From Myxococcales bacterium (GTDB lineage Bacteria > Myxococcota_A > Polyangia > Haliangiales > Haliangiaceae): a DNA stretch of 64,000 nt. Where the stretch lies: contig JADJJK010000041.1 in the NCBI GenBank assembly GCA_016706545.1, positions 26,078 through 90,077 of the forward strand, given 5' to 3'. Below the pieces are notes generated by a model. That model ran no database searches, had not been told where the DNA came from, and worked only from the letters and a program-made list of their open reading frames with translations. How positions within the stretch are numbered: the stretch's first letter is position 1; every line of letters begins with the position of its first letter. The position numbers and the translations under genes were made by a program. Of this stretch, positions 37,650 to 49,900 are shown in pieces.

Positions 37650-40600
37650 GTGGGGTCGCCGCCCGAGAAGTCCGATCGGGATCCGGAGTTGTCCGGATCC
37701 AGCCCATCGCCAGCGTCAAGCTTGGCGGACCGCATCGACGCGCTGTTGGTGTTCGACGCGGATGGCGCCGTCGACGGCGACGGCGAGATCGCGGGCGACG
37801 ACGGCCCCATCTCGCTCATCGACGACGCGGAGATCTTGACGTCGGGAACCGCGGCGGGAGATCGGACGCCGGCTTCGTCCGCGTCGACGCCAGCGACTGC
37901 TGTCAGCCTGCGCAGTGAGGCCTCCGTGCCAGTTTTCCCAGACGAGCCAGGCATTGAGCCAGACGTCGAGCGAGTCGACGAGCCAGGCATTGAGCCAGAC
38001 GTCGAGCCAGACGTCGAGCCAGACATCGAGCCAGACGTTGAGTTCTCCGAGCCCCTGAGGAGCGCTGACGCCGAGCAAGCATCGGTGATGGAACGCGAGC
38101 CGCAGGGCCCGGGCGCCTTTTCCCTGGATGCGGCGAGCGACACGTCGTCGGTCACGTCCTCGGCCATGTCGGTCACGTCCTCGGGCGACGCTGAGCTTGC
38201 GTCGGTCACCAGGGGAGGCGCAGCGGACGCGGGGCTCGGCTCGAGCCCGAGCGAGGTCTCGGCCGAGGTCTCCGCCGAGATCTCCGAGGAAATCTCGGAG
38301 ATCTCTGAAATTTCCGAGATCTCCGAAATCGTCGCGAGCCCGGCGCGCAGCAGCGCGCCCGCGTTGCCGCCAAAGGCGCCGCCGCCGCGGCTGCCGCCGC
38401 GCCCGGTGCGTCCGGTGGCCACGGTGACGGTGCCGCCGAAGCCGCCGAGCCCGGCGCGGCCACCAGCGCCGCCAGCTCCGGCCCCCGCGCTTCGCGCCGG
38501 GGCTGCGGCCGGAGATCCGTTTGACGCGCTCGAGGCCAAGCTGTCAGCGCTCGAGGACCGGGTGGACTCCACCCTCGACGAAGAGGTCGAAGACGACGAC
38601 GCGCTCGCTGGCGGCCTGCGCCTGGGCGGTGCCGGCGTGGCTGGCCTCTCTGGCGCGCCAGGCGGCGCTGGCGCCAAGAGTTCGCCGGGCGACTTCGAGC
38701 TCGGGCTGGGTCGGCAGCCACGCGACGCCACCGAGGCCGAGCCTGGCGCCGAGAGCGGGCCCTCCGCCGATCCAGACGCCGAGTCGGAGGTCGAGCTGGA
38801 CCTGGACTCCGAGCGGGTGCAGCGGGACCCTGGTGCGCGCGACGGCACGATCGGGCCCAGCGCGAGCGGGCCGATGCCTGCCATGGCCGCGCCGCTGGAG
38901 AGCCTGCTCGAGAACCCCACCGCGGTCGATCGCGCCGCGGATGAGCTCACCGACGCGGGCGCCGAGCGTCGCGCCGAGGAGCTGTCCCGGAAGATCGAGG
39001 ACAGCGACGATCCCTCCACCGCGCTCTTGGCCTACGAGCTGGGCGAACTCTACGAGCGCCGTCTCGCCGATGAGGCGCGAGCTGTCAAGGCCTACGGCCG
39101 GGCGCTCGTCCTCGACGCATCGTACCGTCCAAACCTGTGGGCGATCCGCCGCGTCTTCTACCGGCGCAAGCTGTGGCCCAACCTCATCAAGCTCATCGAC
39201 GCCGAGCTGCGCTACGTGCGCAGCGACGAGGAGCGCGCCGATCTGCTGCTCGAGAAGGCGCGCATTCTGGCGCATCAGCTCGCGGACTTCGCGGGCGCGC
39301 GCGCCGCGGCAGAGGAGGCCGTGGCGGTGGCGCCAGGACAGCAGCTCGCGCTGCTGGAGCTGGAGCGGCTGGTCGCGCGCGAGCAAGACCTGGCGGCGCT
39401 CAAGGACGTCTGGGAGCGGTTGGCCGAGGCGGCCGCGCACCCCGCGCGCAAGGTCGCGACGTTGCTCGACGTGGCGCGCGCCTGTGGGCCCGACGAGCTG
39501 GCGCGCGCGCTGGCGGCGCTCGACGCTGCGGCGGAGGCCGCGGCCGGCAGCGCGGGTGGCGCCGAAGGGATCTCCGGCAGCGACGAAGTAGATCTGGAGC
39601 GGGTGGCGCGCGAGCGCGTGCGGATCTGCGAAGCGGCCGGCGCGCATGGCGAGATCGTGAGCGCCATCGACAAGCTGGTGGCGGTGCTGCTGCGCGGCTT
39701 TGGACCAGCGCAGGTGGCGGCGCCGGCGCTCGAGGCAGGCGAGGGCTCTTCCTCCAAGCGCGACGTTCCAGACCGCGCCACCGCGCTGCGGCTGGAGATC
39801 GTGGCGCTGCGCCGATATCAGGCGCAGCTCCTGCGCAAAGAGGCGCCGCAGCGCTCGTGGGATCTGCTGCAAGACGCGATGGTGCTGGCCCCGGGCGAGC
39901 CCATCCTGCTCGGCGACCTGACGGATCTCGCCGAGGAGCTGGGGCGGTTTGAGGACCTCGCCGAGCTGGTGGCCAACTGGCAGGCGATCGAGGGCGATCC
40001 CAACCGGGGGCTCGTGCTGTCCATCCGCCGCGCCGACGCCTTGTTGCGTGGCGGGCGCCGCGACGAGGCCAAGGCGCTGCTGGCGTCACTGGACGCGACC
40101 GCGCCTGGCTTCATCGTGCTGACCTCGGCCGCTGAGCGCGACGCCCTGAGCGAGCGCGACGGCGCCGGGCTCGCCTCGGCGCTGGCGCGCGCTGCGGCCG
40201 CGGCGGCGCTCGGCACCTGGATGGGCGCAGCGGGCTCGGCGGGCGCGGGCGCTGTGCCCGCGGACCCGGCGGCCGCCGCCGCGCTGTATGTCAGCGCCGC
40301 CGAGGTGTTCGCGTACGTGGTGGCCGGCGATCAAGGCGCGGCCGACGCCAAGGCCGCGCTGGGCAAGGCGCTGGAGCTGGTCCCCGGGGACGCGGCGGCG
40401 ATGGAGGCCTCGATCGAGCTGGCGGATCACCTGGGCGACGTCGCCGGGGCGCTGGCGTTGATCGATCGGCGCATCAACGACACCATGGATCTGGACGGAC
40501 GGCGGGCGCTGCTCGAGCGGGCCACCCGCATCGCCAAGAGCCATGGCGATCTGGAGACCGCGCTCGCCACCGATCGCAAGCTGCTGGAGCTGACCCCGGG

Positions 40601-43600
40601 CGATCGCAGCCTCAAGTGGCGCGTGGAGGCGATGCTCGGGCAGCTTGGCCGCGAGGTCGAGCGCGCGGAGCTGCTTGGCACGCTGGCCACCGAGGAGTCC
40701 GACCCGACGCGCCGGGTGATGGCGCTGGTGGCGGCGGCGCGGCTGCGCGAGCGGCTGGGGCAGATCGACATCGCCACCGACCTGTACCGGCAGTCGCTGG
40801 TCATCTGGCCAGACGACGTCTTCGCGCGCGAGTCCCTGGCCGATCTGCTGCGGGCCCAGGAGCGCTGGGCCGAGCTGGTGGAGGAGCGGCGGGCGGAGGC
40901 GCGGCTCTTGCCGGACGGCCCGGCGGCGCGGCGGGCGCTGCGCGAGGCGGCCTGGGTGCTCGAGCATCGCATCGGCGATATCCCGGCGGCGCTGGCGGTG
41001 TACATCGACTGGTCCGAGCGCTTGCTGGATGATCGCACCGCGCTCGAGGGCGTGGCCCGCTGCTATGCGCGGCTGGGCGACGCGACCAACGAGGTCGCGA
41101 TCCGGGGCCGCCTGGCGGACCTCGAGGGATCGCCGGTGGTGATCTGGGAGTGGGCCCGCTCGCTGGAGCGCGCGGACAAGATCGACCAGGCCATCGAAGC
41201 CTATCGGCTGGTGCTCGACACCGAGAACGCGCTGGCGGCGGAAGCGCGGGTGGGCGTGGCCGGTCCGCTGGCGGCGATCACGCTGGGCGAGCTGGCGGTG
41301 CAGCGCAACGACGCCCTGCTCGAGGTGGAGGCGATCGCGGCGCTGGCGGCGCGCACCACCAGCTCGGAGCTGGGGGCCGCGCTGGCGGAAGAGGCGGGCT
41401 GGCGCTACGCGCTGGTGCTCGACGACCTCGACCGCGCCTCGCAGTCGTTCGCCGCGGCGCTGGCCATCAGCCCGCTGCGCAAGGGCGCGTTGCTGGGCGC
41501 GGGGCTGGTGGCCGCCAAGTGCGGTGACGTCATCGCCCAGGGCGCGGCCTTCGAGTCGCTGGCCGGCGCGCTGACCATGCCCGAGGCCGCAGGCGCCTTG
41601 TACCTGCGGGCCGCGGCGATGGCGGCGGCGCAGGGCGATCGGCCGCTGATGCAGCGCCGGGTCAACGCGGCGTGGGCGGCCGCACACGAAGACGTGAGCT
41701 CGCTGGTGGTGGCGGCCGAGACCTGGGAGTTCCCCGACGCGGTGGCCATGGCCAGCGAGAGCCGAGACGGCGACGGCGAGCGCTCGGAGGGCGCGGCCAT
41801 GGACAGCGCGCCCGTCGTGGACGCGCTGCTGGCGCGGGCCGAGGTGCTGGAGCGCCGGGCAGCGCTGACCGATGATCCGGTGGCCCGCTCGAGCTGGGAG
41901 CTGGATCTTGCCGAGGTGCTCGAGCGCGCCGGACGGCTGCGCGAGGCGGGCGACGTGGTGGCGGCCGTGTTGCGGACCTTGCCCGACGACGTGCGCGCCC
42001 TCAACGCGCTGCGCCGGCTGACCAAGCGCGGCGGTCAGCGCAAGCTCTGGGCAGACGCCAGCTACCGGCTGGCACGGCAGCACACCCTGGTCTCTGCCAA
42101 GCTCGGCCTCTTGCGCGACGCAGCGCAGGTGTATGACGGCAGCGAGCCGGGCACGCCGCCAGCCTCGCTGCCGCACGCGCTCGCCGCGTACCGGCGCATG
42201 TTCGAGCTGGATCCGGGGATCCCGGAGCTGACGCGGTACCTCGAGCTCATCCGACAAAGCGGCGACGTCCCTGGCTTGCTCGCCGCGCTGTCCACCAGGC
42301 TGTCCTGGCTGGACGAGGCCGAGGGCCCAAGCCGCGCGGGGGTGCCGGTCCTGCTCGAGCGCGCGACGGTGCGCTTCGGCAGCGAGGATCAGGTTGGCGC
42401 CATGGCTGATCTGGACGATCTCCTCGAGCGCGACCCCGCCCACCTGGAGGCGCTCCGCTTTCGCGCGGATCTGGCGCTGTCCACCGGCGACGCGCCTGGC
42501 GCCGCGGAGCGCTGGCGCCGGTGCCTGGAGCTGGAGCGGCGGCCCGAGCGGCGCTCCGAGATCGAGCTGGCGCTGGCGCGCGTCCTGTCCGAGGACATGG
42601 CGGACGTCGAGGGCGCGATCGAGCAGATGGTCCACGTGGTCGCGCAGCAGCCCACCGACGTCGGGCTGCGCGAACGCCTGCTGGGGCTCTACGTGCGCGC
42701 CAGCAACTGGGAGTCGGCGGCGCGCGAGCTGCGCGAGCTGACCCGGCTTCGCCCGACCGCCGAGGACAAGGCGCGCGATGAGCAGCGCCTCGCGGCGATG
42801 CTGCGCGACAAGGTCGGCGACCGACTCGGCGCCAGGCTGGCGCTCGATCGCGGGCGCAACCTCGATCCGCTCAACCTCGACTGTATCCGCGAGCTCGCTG
42901 ATCTGCTGGATCCGCCAGCGCGCCACCAGATGCTGGCGTCGGCGGCCGACAAGCTGCGCGAGCTGATGACGCTCACGCCGGTCAAGGCGTCGCTCTATGA
43001 TCGCCTGGCGGCGGTGCAGGGCTGGCAGAGTGACGTCGACGGTCGGTGGCTGGCGCTGGCCGCGCTGGAGGCCGTGGGGTCGGTCACCGCCGAGCAGCGC
43101 CAGGTGCTGGCCGCCGGCCGCAGCCGCGCGCGCGCCCCCGGCAACTCGGCCAAGCGGCTGGACGCCCCGGCCTGGGCCCAGCTCACGCCGCCGATGCCCA
43201 CCGCCACCGTGGCCGAGTTCTGGCGCGCCATCGCCGCGGCGGTGACGACGTCCATCAACCTCGACGCGCAGAAGCTGGGGTTTGGCCGCGGCGATCGGGT
43301 GCCGCTCAAGAAGCTCGCCGAGCGCGATCGGCAGCTCGCCGCCGCGCTGGCCACGTTCGGGCTGGCTGACGCCGAGCTCTACGTGGCCGAGGGCCACGAC
43401 GCGCGCGCCACGGTGGCGCGCGTGCTGTCCACCGAGCCCGCCACCGTGTGCCTGGGGCGGGACATCGCCGGCGCCTCGACCCCGGCGGCGCGGTTCCAGC
43501 TCGGGCGTGCGCTCGCGCTCGCCGTCAACGGGTATGGCACCCTCGCCGAGATCCGCGATGGTGAGCTGGAGCGCTTCGTGGTGGCTGCGCTGCGCGCCGC

Positions 43601-43970
43601 CGAGGCGCAGGTGCCGGGATACCTCGCAGAGTTCGTGGCCGGCGAAGACGCCGCGATGGCCGAGAAGACTCGATTGATGCGCAAACACCTCTCTCGCAAG
43701 GACCGCTCCACTGTCGCCCAGCTCGCGATGCGCGGCGACGCCATCGTCGACCTCTCCGGCTTCCGGCGCGCCGCGCTCGGCTGCGCCAGCCGGGCTGGCC
43801 TGCTCTGGAGCGGCGACCTGGCGGCGGCGCTGTCCTCGCTCGACGCGGGCAAGGGCGGGCGCTCGCTGGCCGACAGCCCGGGGGCGCTCGATCTGGTGGT
43901 GTGGTCGGTGTCGGCCCCGTATGCTCTCTTGCGTGAAGAGCTGGGCCTTGGCCTGTCGGGGGCGACATGA
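37650..43970 (+). CDS. Giant TPR-repeat protein A
   Basis: A ~2106-aa soluble protein. Residues 1-400 are acidic, disordered and repetitive (EPDVEPD units from a 12-bp repeat; ISEISEIS near 215-230; then Pro/Ala-rich). From about 430 to 1800 it is helical TPR/SEL-type array (AVKAYGRALVLDASYRPNLW, AIDIATDLYRQSL-like units, YRLVLDTENALAAEARV). The last ~300 residues are a separate domain (NLDAQKLGFGRGDRVPLKKL ... RDIAGASTPAARFQLGRALA) that is also found in the next gene. Start is uncertain: GTG 37650, or TTG 37611. Likely a scaffold; no catalytic motif seen. Overlaps gene B by 4 bp. Confidence 0.8.
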   Translation: MGSPPEKSDRDPELSGSSPSPASSLADRIDALLVFDADGAVDGDGEIAGDDGPISLIDDAEILTSGTAAGDRTPASSASTPATAVSLRSEASVPVFPDEPGIEPDVERVDEPGIEPDVEPDVEPDIEPDVEFSEPLRSADAEQASVMEREPQGPGAFSLDAASDTSSVTSSAMSVTSSGDAELASVTRGGAADAGLGSSPSEVSAEVSAEISEEISEISEISEISEIVASPARSSAPALPPKAPPPRLPPRPVRPVATVTVPPKPPSPARPPAPPAPAPALRAGAAAGDPFDALEAKLSALEDRVDSTLDEEVEDDDALAGGLRLGGAGVAGLSGAPGGAGAKSSPGDFELGLGRQPRDATEAEPGAESGPSADPDAESEVELDLDSERVQRDPGARDGTIGPSASGPMPAMAAPLESLLENPTAVDRAADELTDAGAERRAEELSRKIEDSDDPSTALLAYELGELYERRLADEARAVKAYGRALVLDASYRPNLWAIRRVFYRRKLWPNLIKLIDAELRYVRSDEERADLLLEKARILAHQLADFAGARAAAEEAVAVAPGQQLALLELERLVAREQDLAALKDVWERLAEAAAHPARKVATLLDVARACGPDELARALAALDAAAEAAAGSAGGAEGISGSDEVDLERVARERVRICEAAGAHGEIVSAIDKLVAVLLRGFGPAQVAAPALEAGEGSSSKRDVPDRATALRLEIVALRRYQAQLLRKEAPQRSWDLLQDAMVLAPGEPILLGDLTDLAEELGRFEDLAELVANWQAIEGDPNRGLVLSIRRADALLRGGRRDEAKALLASLDATAPGFIVLTSAAERDALSERDGAGLASALARAAAAAALGTWMGAAGSAGAGAVPADPAAAAALYVSAAEVFAYVVAGDQGAADAKAALGKALELVPGDAAAMEASIELADHLGDVAGALALIDRRINDTMDLDGRRALLERATRIAKSHGDLETALATDRKLLELTPGDRSLKWRVEAMLGQLGREVERAELLGTLATEESDPTRRVMALVAAARLRERLGQIDIATDLYRQSLVIWPDDVFARESLADLLRAQERWAELVEERRAEARLLPDGPAARRALREAAWVLEHRIGDIPAALAVYIDWSERLLDDRTALEGVARCYARLGDATNEVAIRGRLADLEGSPVVIWEWARSLERADKIDQAIEAYRLVLDTENALAAEARVGVAGPLAAITLGELAVQRNDALLEVEAIAALAARTTSSELGAALAEEAGWRYALVLDDLDRASQSFAAALAISPLRKGALLGAGLVAAKCGDVIAQGAAFESLAGALTMPEAAGALYLRAAAMAAAQGDRPLMQRRVNAAWAAAHEDVSSLVVAAETWEFPDAVAMASESRDGDGERSEGAAMDSAPVVDALLARAEVLERRAALTDDPVARSSWELDLAEVLERAGRLREAGDVVAAVLRTLPDDVRALNALRRLTKRGGQRKLWADASYRLARQHTLVSAKLGLLRDAAQVYDGSEPGTPPASLPHALAAYRRMFELDPGIPELTRYLELIRQSGDVPGLLAALSTRLSWLDEAEGPSRAGVPVLLERATVRFGSEDQVGAMADLDDLLERDPAHLEALRFRADLALSTGDAPGAAERWRRCLELERRPERRSEIELALARVLSEDMADVEGAIEQMVHVVAQQPTDVGLRERLLGLYVRASNWESAARELRELTRLRPTAEDKARDEQRLAAMLRDKVGDRLGARLALDRGRNLDPLNLDCIRELADLLDPPARHQMLASAADKLRELMTLTPVKASLYDRLAAVQGWQSDVDGRWLALAALEAVGSVTAEQRQVLAAGRSRARAPGNSAKRLDAPAWAQLTPPMPTATVAEFWRAIAAAVTTSINLDAQKLGFGRGDRVPLKKLAERDRQLAAALATFGLADAELYVAEGHDARATVARVLSTEPATVCLGRDIAGASTPAARFQLGRALALAVNGYGTLAEIRDGELERFVVAALRAAEAQVPGYLAEFVAGEDAAMAEKTRLMRKHLSRKDRSTVAQLAMRGDAIVDLSGFRRAALGCASRAGLLWSGDLAAALSSLDAGKGGRSLADSPGALDLVVWSVSAPYALLREELGLGLSGAT

Positions 43971-46900
43971 GCACCAAGAGCAATGAGCCCAAGGGGTTCC
44001 TTGGCACAGACGATCTGGACCTCGATGCGTGGGACGCCACCTTCGATGCGCTGCATGTTCCGGAGGCCGTGCTGGAGGGCGCCGAGGGGCAGGGCCAGTA
44101 CGCAGAAGACGACGCTGCCTATGACGCTGACGGCGGCACGCAGGCATCGTTGCAGGCCGCGCCGGAGGCGTCGGGCGATGACGCGGAGGCGGCCGACGAG
44201 CTCGCGGCGGACGCCGCCGACGAGTTCGCGGCGGAAGTCGCCGACGAAGCCCAGGAAGCCGAGGCCGACGCTCAGCGCCGGCGGAGGTCTGGGCCGCGCA
44301 TGTCGGGCGTGGGCGAGCTCACCTCGGTCAGCGAGGTCTCCGCGCCCCCGCTGTCTCTCGACGATCTGGAGGACGGACTCGAGTCCGATTCGACCTCGGT
44401 GCTGCACACCGGTGCGCGGAGCTCGACCGCGGTAGGCCTGTCGGAGGACGCCTTCGCAGGCGAGGCCGACGGCGAGTTCGAAGAAGAAGAGGCCGAGGCA
44501 GCCGGCGAGCTTCAGGCGACCAGCGCGCCGGCCCTCGCGCCAGCGGAGGCGCCACGGCCGCGGGAGCCCGGCGCGGCGTTCGCGGCGCATCCCTCGGCGG
44601 CGCCCTTGGCCAGCGCGCTCCCCGAGGAGGAGGCCCAGGAGCCAGAGAGCGTCGAGCTGGAGGCCGAGGAGGCGGGGGACTTCGAAGAGGTCAACACCGT
44701 CGAGCTCGGCGAGCAGGCGATGCTGGCAGAGTTCCACAACTTCGAGGAGGCCGCGCGCCGGGGCCGCACCGCGAGCCGGACCTTCGCGCCGGTGGTGCCG
44801 CGCCGCGCCAAGCCGGGCGACGCCGCGTCTCCGGGGACAGGCGCCAGGGCTGGACAGCCCCCGTCTCCCTCGTCGGTCACCACCTGGCCGCCGCCGGTGG
44901 TGAGCAGCGACGACCCTGACGTCTACACCTCCGCCGCCCGCCCGCAGACCAAGAGCGACCTGCCGCGCGTGGCGCCGCCGATGGCGTCGCGAAACCTGGT
45001 GGGCCGGACCCCCACGCCGCAGACCGTGCTGCCACGGACCATCACGCCTGGCCAGGTCAACCCGATGCTGGTGCGCAGGAGTGATCTCCGCGACGATCCT
45101 TCTCGCCGCTTCGACACGCACGAGCCAACTCGCATCGCCGACTCCGAGGAGATCGAGGTCAGCAAGTCGCGCAGCCGCGCCAGCGCGTCCTCCCTGGGGG
45201 AGGTCACGCCGCCGCCGCAAGAGGTGGTCATCGCCGAGGACGACTACGCCGATATCGAGATCGGCGCCTCCGGTGACTCGCTGTCGTCGCCGGTCATCGA
45301 CGTCGCCGCCGAGTTCGCTGACGAGCGGCAGTCTTCGGCGTCCCTGGTCTTGCCACCGGTCATGCCCGCGGCTGGCGCCGCCGGCGCTGGCCGTCGGACC
45401 GCGCACGTGCTGCGGCGCCGCGGCCCGACGACCAAGCCGCCGCCGTTTGGGGAGCACGGGGAGCCGGGAACCGAGCGGCGACAGAGCTCGGCGTTCACGG
45501 TGCCCTCGGTGCCCGCCGCCGCGGCGGTCTCGCCACGCGCGGACCGCGACGACCGCGCGGACCGCGACGAGGACGATTTCTCCGAAGTGCTCGGCCTCGA
45601 CGAGCCCGCGGACCGCACCTCTGCCGGCCTGGGCGCCGACGTCACGCGCGCCAGCTCGCCCGAGCCGGCGCCGGCGGCGACCGCGCGCGGCAGGTCGCTC
45701 CCGGCCCGCGACGAGACCCTCACCGACGAGGCGTCAGAGCGCCGCGCGCAGCCCGCGATCTCGGGCTCCGGCTCGGGCGTTTCGGGCGCCAGGTCAGCCC
45801 GCCCCGCCAGCGCCGTCCGCCCCGCCAGCCCCGACGGCCCCGCAGGGCTTCGGCAAGACACGCTCGATAGCCTCGATCTGAGCCTGGAAGCGGACGACTC
45901 GACCAGCGTGGTCGAAGATCGGATCGCAGATCAGGGCGCAGATCAGGCCCGGTTCGACGCGCAGGCCCAAGAGCAAGGCGAGGCGCTGCCGCTGCCGTCT
46001 CGGTCTTCGCTCTGGCCCGAGCCGCGCTCTGGCACCTCTGCCGAGGATGACGTCGCAGATCCGCCGACCCATGTCGCGGGGCGAGCCGCCCCGGCGCGCT
46101 CGGCGCTGTCGCTCGGCGATGAGCCCGAGGAGCCGGCGCGCCCGACCTCCACCGAGGACATGGCCACCTCGGTGATCGAGCTGCGCAAGGCGCCGAGCGT
46201 CGCGCCGCCGGCCTCGGCGCGGTCGCACGCGCCCGCCGCGGCGTCCTCGCCGTTGAGCTCGTCTGGCCCGTCCGCACCGCACGCGGTCGGGCAGGTGCCG
46301 CTGGTGGCGCGAGTCAAGACCCCGACCTCGGTTCCGCCGTTTGCACGGCAAGCCGCGGCGCCGCGGCCGTCGACCTTGGGCGATCTGTCGTTTGAGTCGC
46401 TGGCGGTGGGCGCGGAGCCGGAGCTGTCGCTGGAGGGCATGTCGTTGCCGGCGCAGGTGGCGCCGCTCGCCGCCTCGGGGCTCGACGAGTCCTTCGCGCA
46501 GTCGCTCGCGATCATCGAGGAAGATCTGGAGGCGATCGACGATCGCGAGGGCTCGGCGATGCTGAGGCTCGAGGCTGGACGGCTGGCCGAGTCGCTCGGC
46601 GAGGTGGAGCGGGCGCGCAACCACTACGAGGCCGCGGTGCTCGCTGATCCGCGGCTTGGCGCCGCGGTTCGCGGCCTGCGACGCCTGGCGCTGGTCGCCG
46701 GGGACATCGGCGGCGCCACCCGTCAGCTCGACGCGGAGCTGGAGGTCGCGGGCGCGCTGGAGCGACGGCCGCTTGGTCACTATCGCGCGGATCTCTTGAT
46801 GGCGGCGGCGGAGCAAGATCTGGCCCGCGTCGCGGTGGGCGAGATGCTGGACGCCGCGCCCTCCGACGTGCGCGCGCTCATCGCCCAGCTCGAGCTGGCC

Positions 46901-49900
46901 TATCTCGATGGTCGCCATGACGAGCTCGGCGCCACGCTCAGCCAGCTCGGGCAGGCGGTCAGCGACGCCGGGCTGCGCGCGGCCGCGGACACCGCGCGCG
47001 GGGTGCTGGGCACCCGGCCCGAGGTGGCGGCGCAGAACACCGACCAGAACCTTGGCCAGATCTTCCTGACCGCGGCCTCCATGGATCCCTCGGCCACGAT
47101 GTGGCGCCTGGCCGCGGCTCGCCACCTGGTGCTCGACAACGAGGCCAGCCTGGGCGCGGACGCGATGACCCAGGTCGCGTTCCAGATCGCCCTGGGCGAC
47201 AAGGACATCGCCGCCGCGCTGGCGGTGCGCGCCCTGCTGTGGGGCGCCCCGGACGGCGCCGTGGATCTCGCGGCCACCGCCGCGCCCGCGGATCCGATCG
47301 TGGCGCAGACCATGGTGGAGGCGGCCTCGCCCAAGGACGCCGCCGCCGCGCTGTCGCGTTGCGCCGACAGCGCGCCCAGCCTGGCGCGCCGCAGCTACCT
47401 CGCTGGGCTGGCCGCCGAGATCGACACCGCCAACTCGGCGGCGCACTGGGCCCACGTGCTGGCCGCCGATCCAGGCGACGACTACGCCGCGGCGCAGCTA
47501 CGCACGAGCCACGTCGCCGCCGATTCGGCGGGCGCCGCCATCGAGGTGGATCTGGCGGCCTCGCAAGATGAGAGCCGCGAGCGCAGCCGGCTCCGCGCCG
47601 GCTTTGGCCTGGCGGGCCTTGGCCAGCTCGAGCGCGCCATCGAGGTCTTGCGCGAGGGCAAGCGGCTGCGGCCCAACTCGCTGCCCATCGCCGAGGCGCT
47701 GGCGGAGGTCTACGCCCAGGCCTCGATGTGGCAGGAGCGCGCCGAGCTGTTCTCCGAGCTCGCCGCGTCTGGAAACGACAGCGTGGATCCCGAGCTGGCG
47801 GCGATGCGCAGCGCGCTGGCCTGGGAGGACGCGGCCACCGCTGCCGACGCTGATGCGGCGGACGTCGCGCGCCGCAAGGCCGCGGCGGCCTGGGACGCCG
47901 TGCTCGAAGTGGCGCCGGCGAGCCCGGTGGGCAGCGGCGCGCTCATCGGCCTGGCCAAGGCGCTCGAGGACAAGGAGCTCTTGCGCAGCGCGCTGGCTCG
48001 CGCCCACGCGGTCGAGCGCATCCCCTGGATGTCGTCGAGCATGGCGCTGCGGCGCGCGCGTCACGCCGCGGCCGACGAGGCCGACAGCCTGCTGCGCGAC
48101 GCCGCCACGCTCGGGGTCGACGACCCGCGGCGCCTGACCATGGCGAGCTGGCACGCTGCGCAGCGCGGCGACCTGGACGAGATCGCCACCGCGCTCGACG
48201 ATCGCGCGCGGTACCTCGAGGAGCTGGACGTCTCGCACACCGCGGAGGCCGCGTCGTTGCGGCTGCGCGCGGCCCAGCTCGCCGCCCAGGCCAACGATCC
48301 CGCCCGCGCGGCGGCGTTGTTCGCCGCCGTCGGGGAGGCGTTGCCGACCTTGTCGGTGGTGCCGGATCTGCTCGCGTCGGCCCGCCGCCGAGCTGGCGAC
48401 CAGCCGCTTCTGACCACCGCGGTTCGGCGCGCGTCGCCGTCGTCGAGCGGCGACGAGTTCGCGCGCTGGGTGCGCGAGGCAGACTACCTGGCCAACCAGG
48501 GCGACGCCGCTGGCGCGCTCGGCCTCTACCAGCGCGCGCTCGATCTGCGGCCGCAGGATCCGCTGGCCGCCGAGCCGCTGCGCCGCTGCGCCACCACCGC
48601 CGGGGAGTCTGCGCCCATCGCGGCGCTGGCGCTGGCGCGCCTGCGGCACGCCGAGAGCGGCGGCGATCAGCCTGGCATCGCCGATGCGTACGAGGTGCTG
48701 GCGGAGATCGATCTCACGGTCCGCCGCGACGAAGGCGCGGCCATCATCGCGCTCGAGTCGGCGGTCAAGGCCGACGCCCGCCGGCTGGTCGCGCTGCGCC
48801 AGCTCGCCCAGCTCTACGCCGGCCGCGGGCAGGTGGCAGACCTCTTGCGCATCCGCAAGCTGCAGCTCGCGCAGGTCGCCGCCAACGCGACGGATCGCGC
48901 CGCGTTGCTCTTCGACGTGGCCGCGCTCGCCGAGCGAGACGGCCGCTCCGACGACGAGATCTCGGAGCCGCTGGTCGCCGCGCTGGCGCTGTCGCCGCGG
49001 CAACGCCTGGGGCTGTTTCAGCTCGAGACCCTGGTCCGTCACAAGGGCCCCAGCGCGCAGCTCGCCGCCCTGGAGGAGCAGATCTCCTGCTACTTCGACG
49101 ACGACGGCCCCGCCGCCGCGGCGTTCTTGACCCGGGCCGGCGAGACCTTCGCGGAGATCGGCGACATCGAGGCCGCGATCTCCCGCTTCCGCTGCGCCGA
49201 GGAGGCGTGCGAGGGGCACTTGCCCGCGCTGCGCGGCTGGCGGCTGGCGGCGCTCAAGGGCCAGCTCTGGCTGGACGTCGCGGAGTCGGCGAGCCGCGAG
49301 GCGGCTGCCACCGAGGAGCTCGCGGTGCGCGGCGAGCTCTATCACCTGGCCGGCGTGGCCTTGATGGACAAGGCGCTCGCCGCCGAGCGCGCGATGGTGC
49401 CGCTGCAACGCGCGCTGACCGCGGTGCCATCTCACCGCGACGCCTTCTTGCGGCTGCGCATCCTGCTCGAGGAGGACGCGCGCCACGAGGACCTGGCCAC
49501 GCTGCTGGAGCGACGGCTCGCCGTGGAAGAGGAGCAAGCCGCGCAGATCGAGCTGCACCGCGCGATCGCGGATCTGCACCGCAACTTCCTCTCGGACCGC
49601 GAGGTCGCCAAGCAACACTATCGCTCCATCCTCGAGCTCGACGCCGACGATCTGCGCGCGTATGGCGCGCTATCGGACATCGCCTGGGAGCAGGGAGAGT
49701 GGGCGGAGGCGGCCGGTGCGCTGCAAGCGCGCGCCCGCCTGGAGCGCGCGCCCACCGTCTTGCGCACGCTGTACTACCGCCTCGGCCTCATCTACGCCGA
49801 TCGGTTGCCAGATGTGCAGGCGGCCATCGGCTGGCTGCAGAAGGCGCTGCAATACGACCCCGATGATGACGCCACCCTGGTGCGGTTGGCCGATCTGGCG

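Noticed and set aside
40086..44147. Minus-strand ORF of 1353 aa opposite the giant TPR genes
   Set aside because: It spans the junction of two plus-strand genes, is Arg/Gln/His-rich and shows no domain; antisense artefact.
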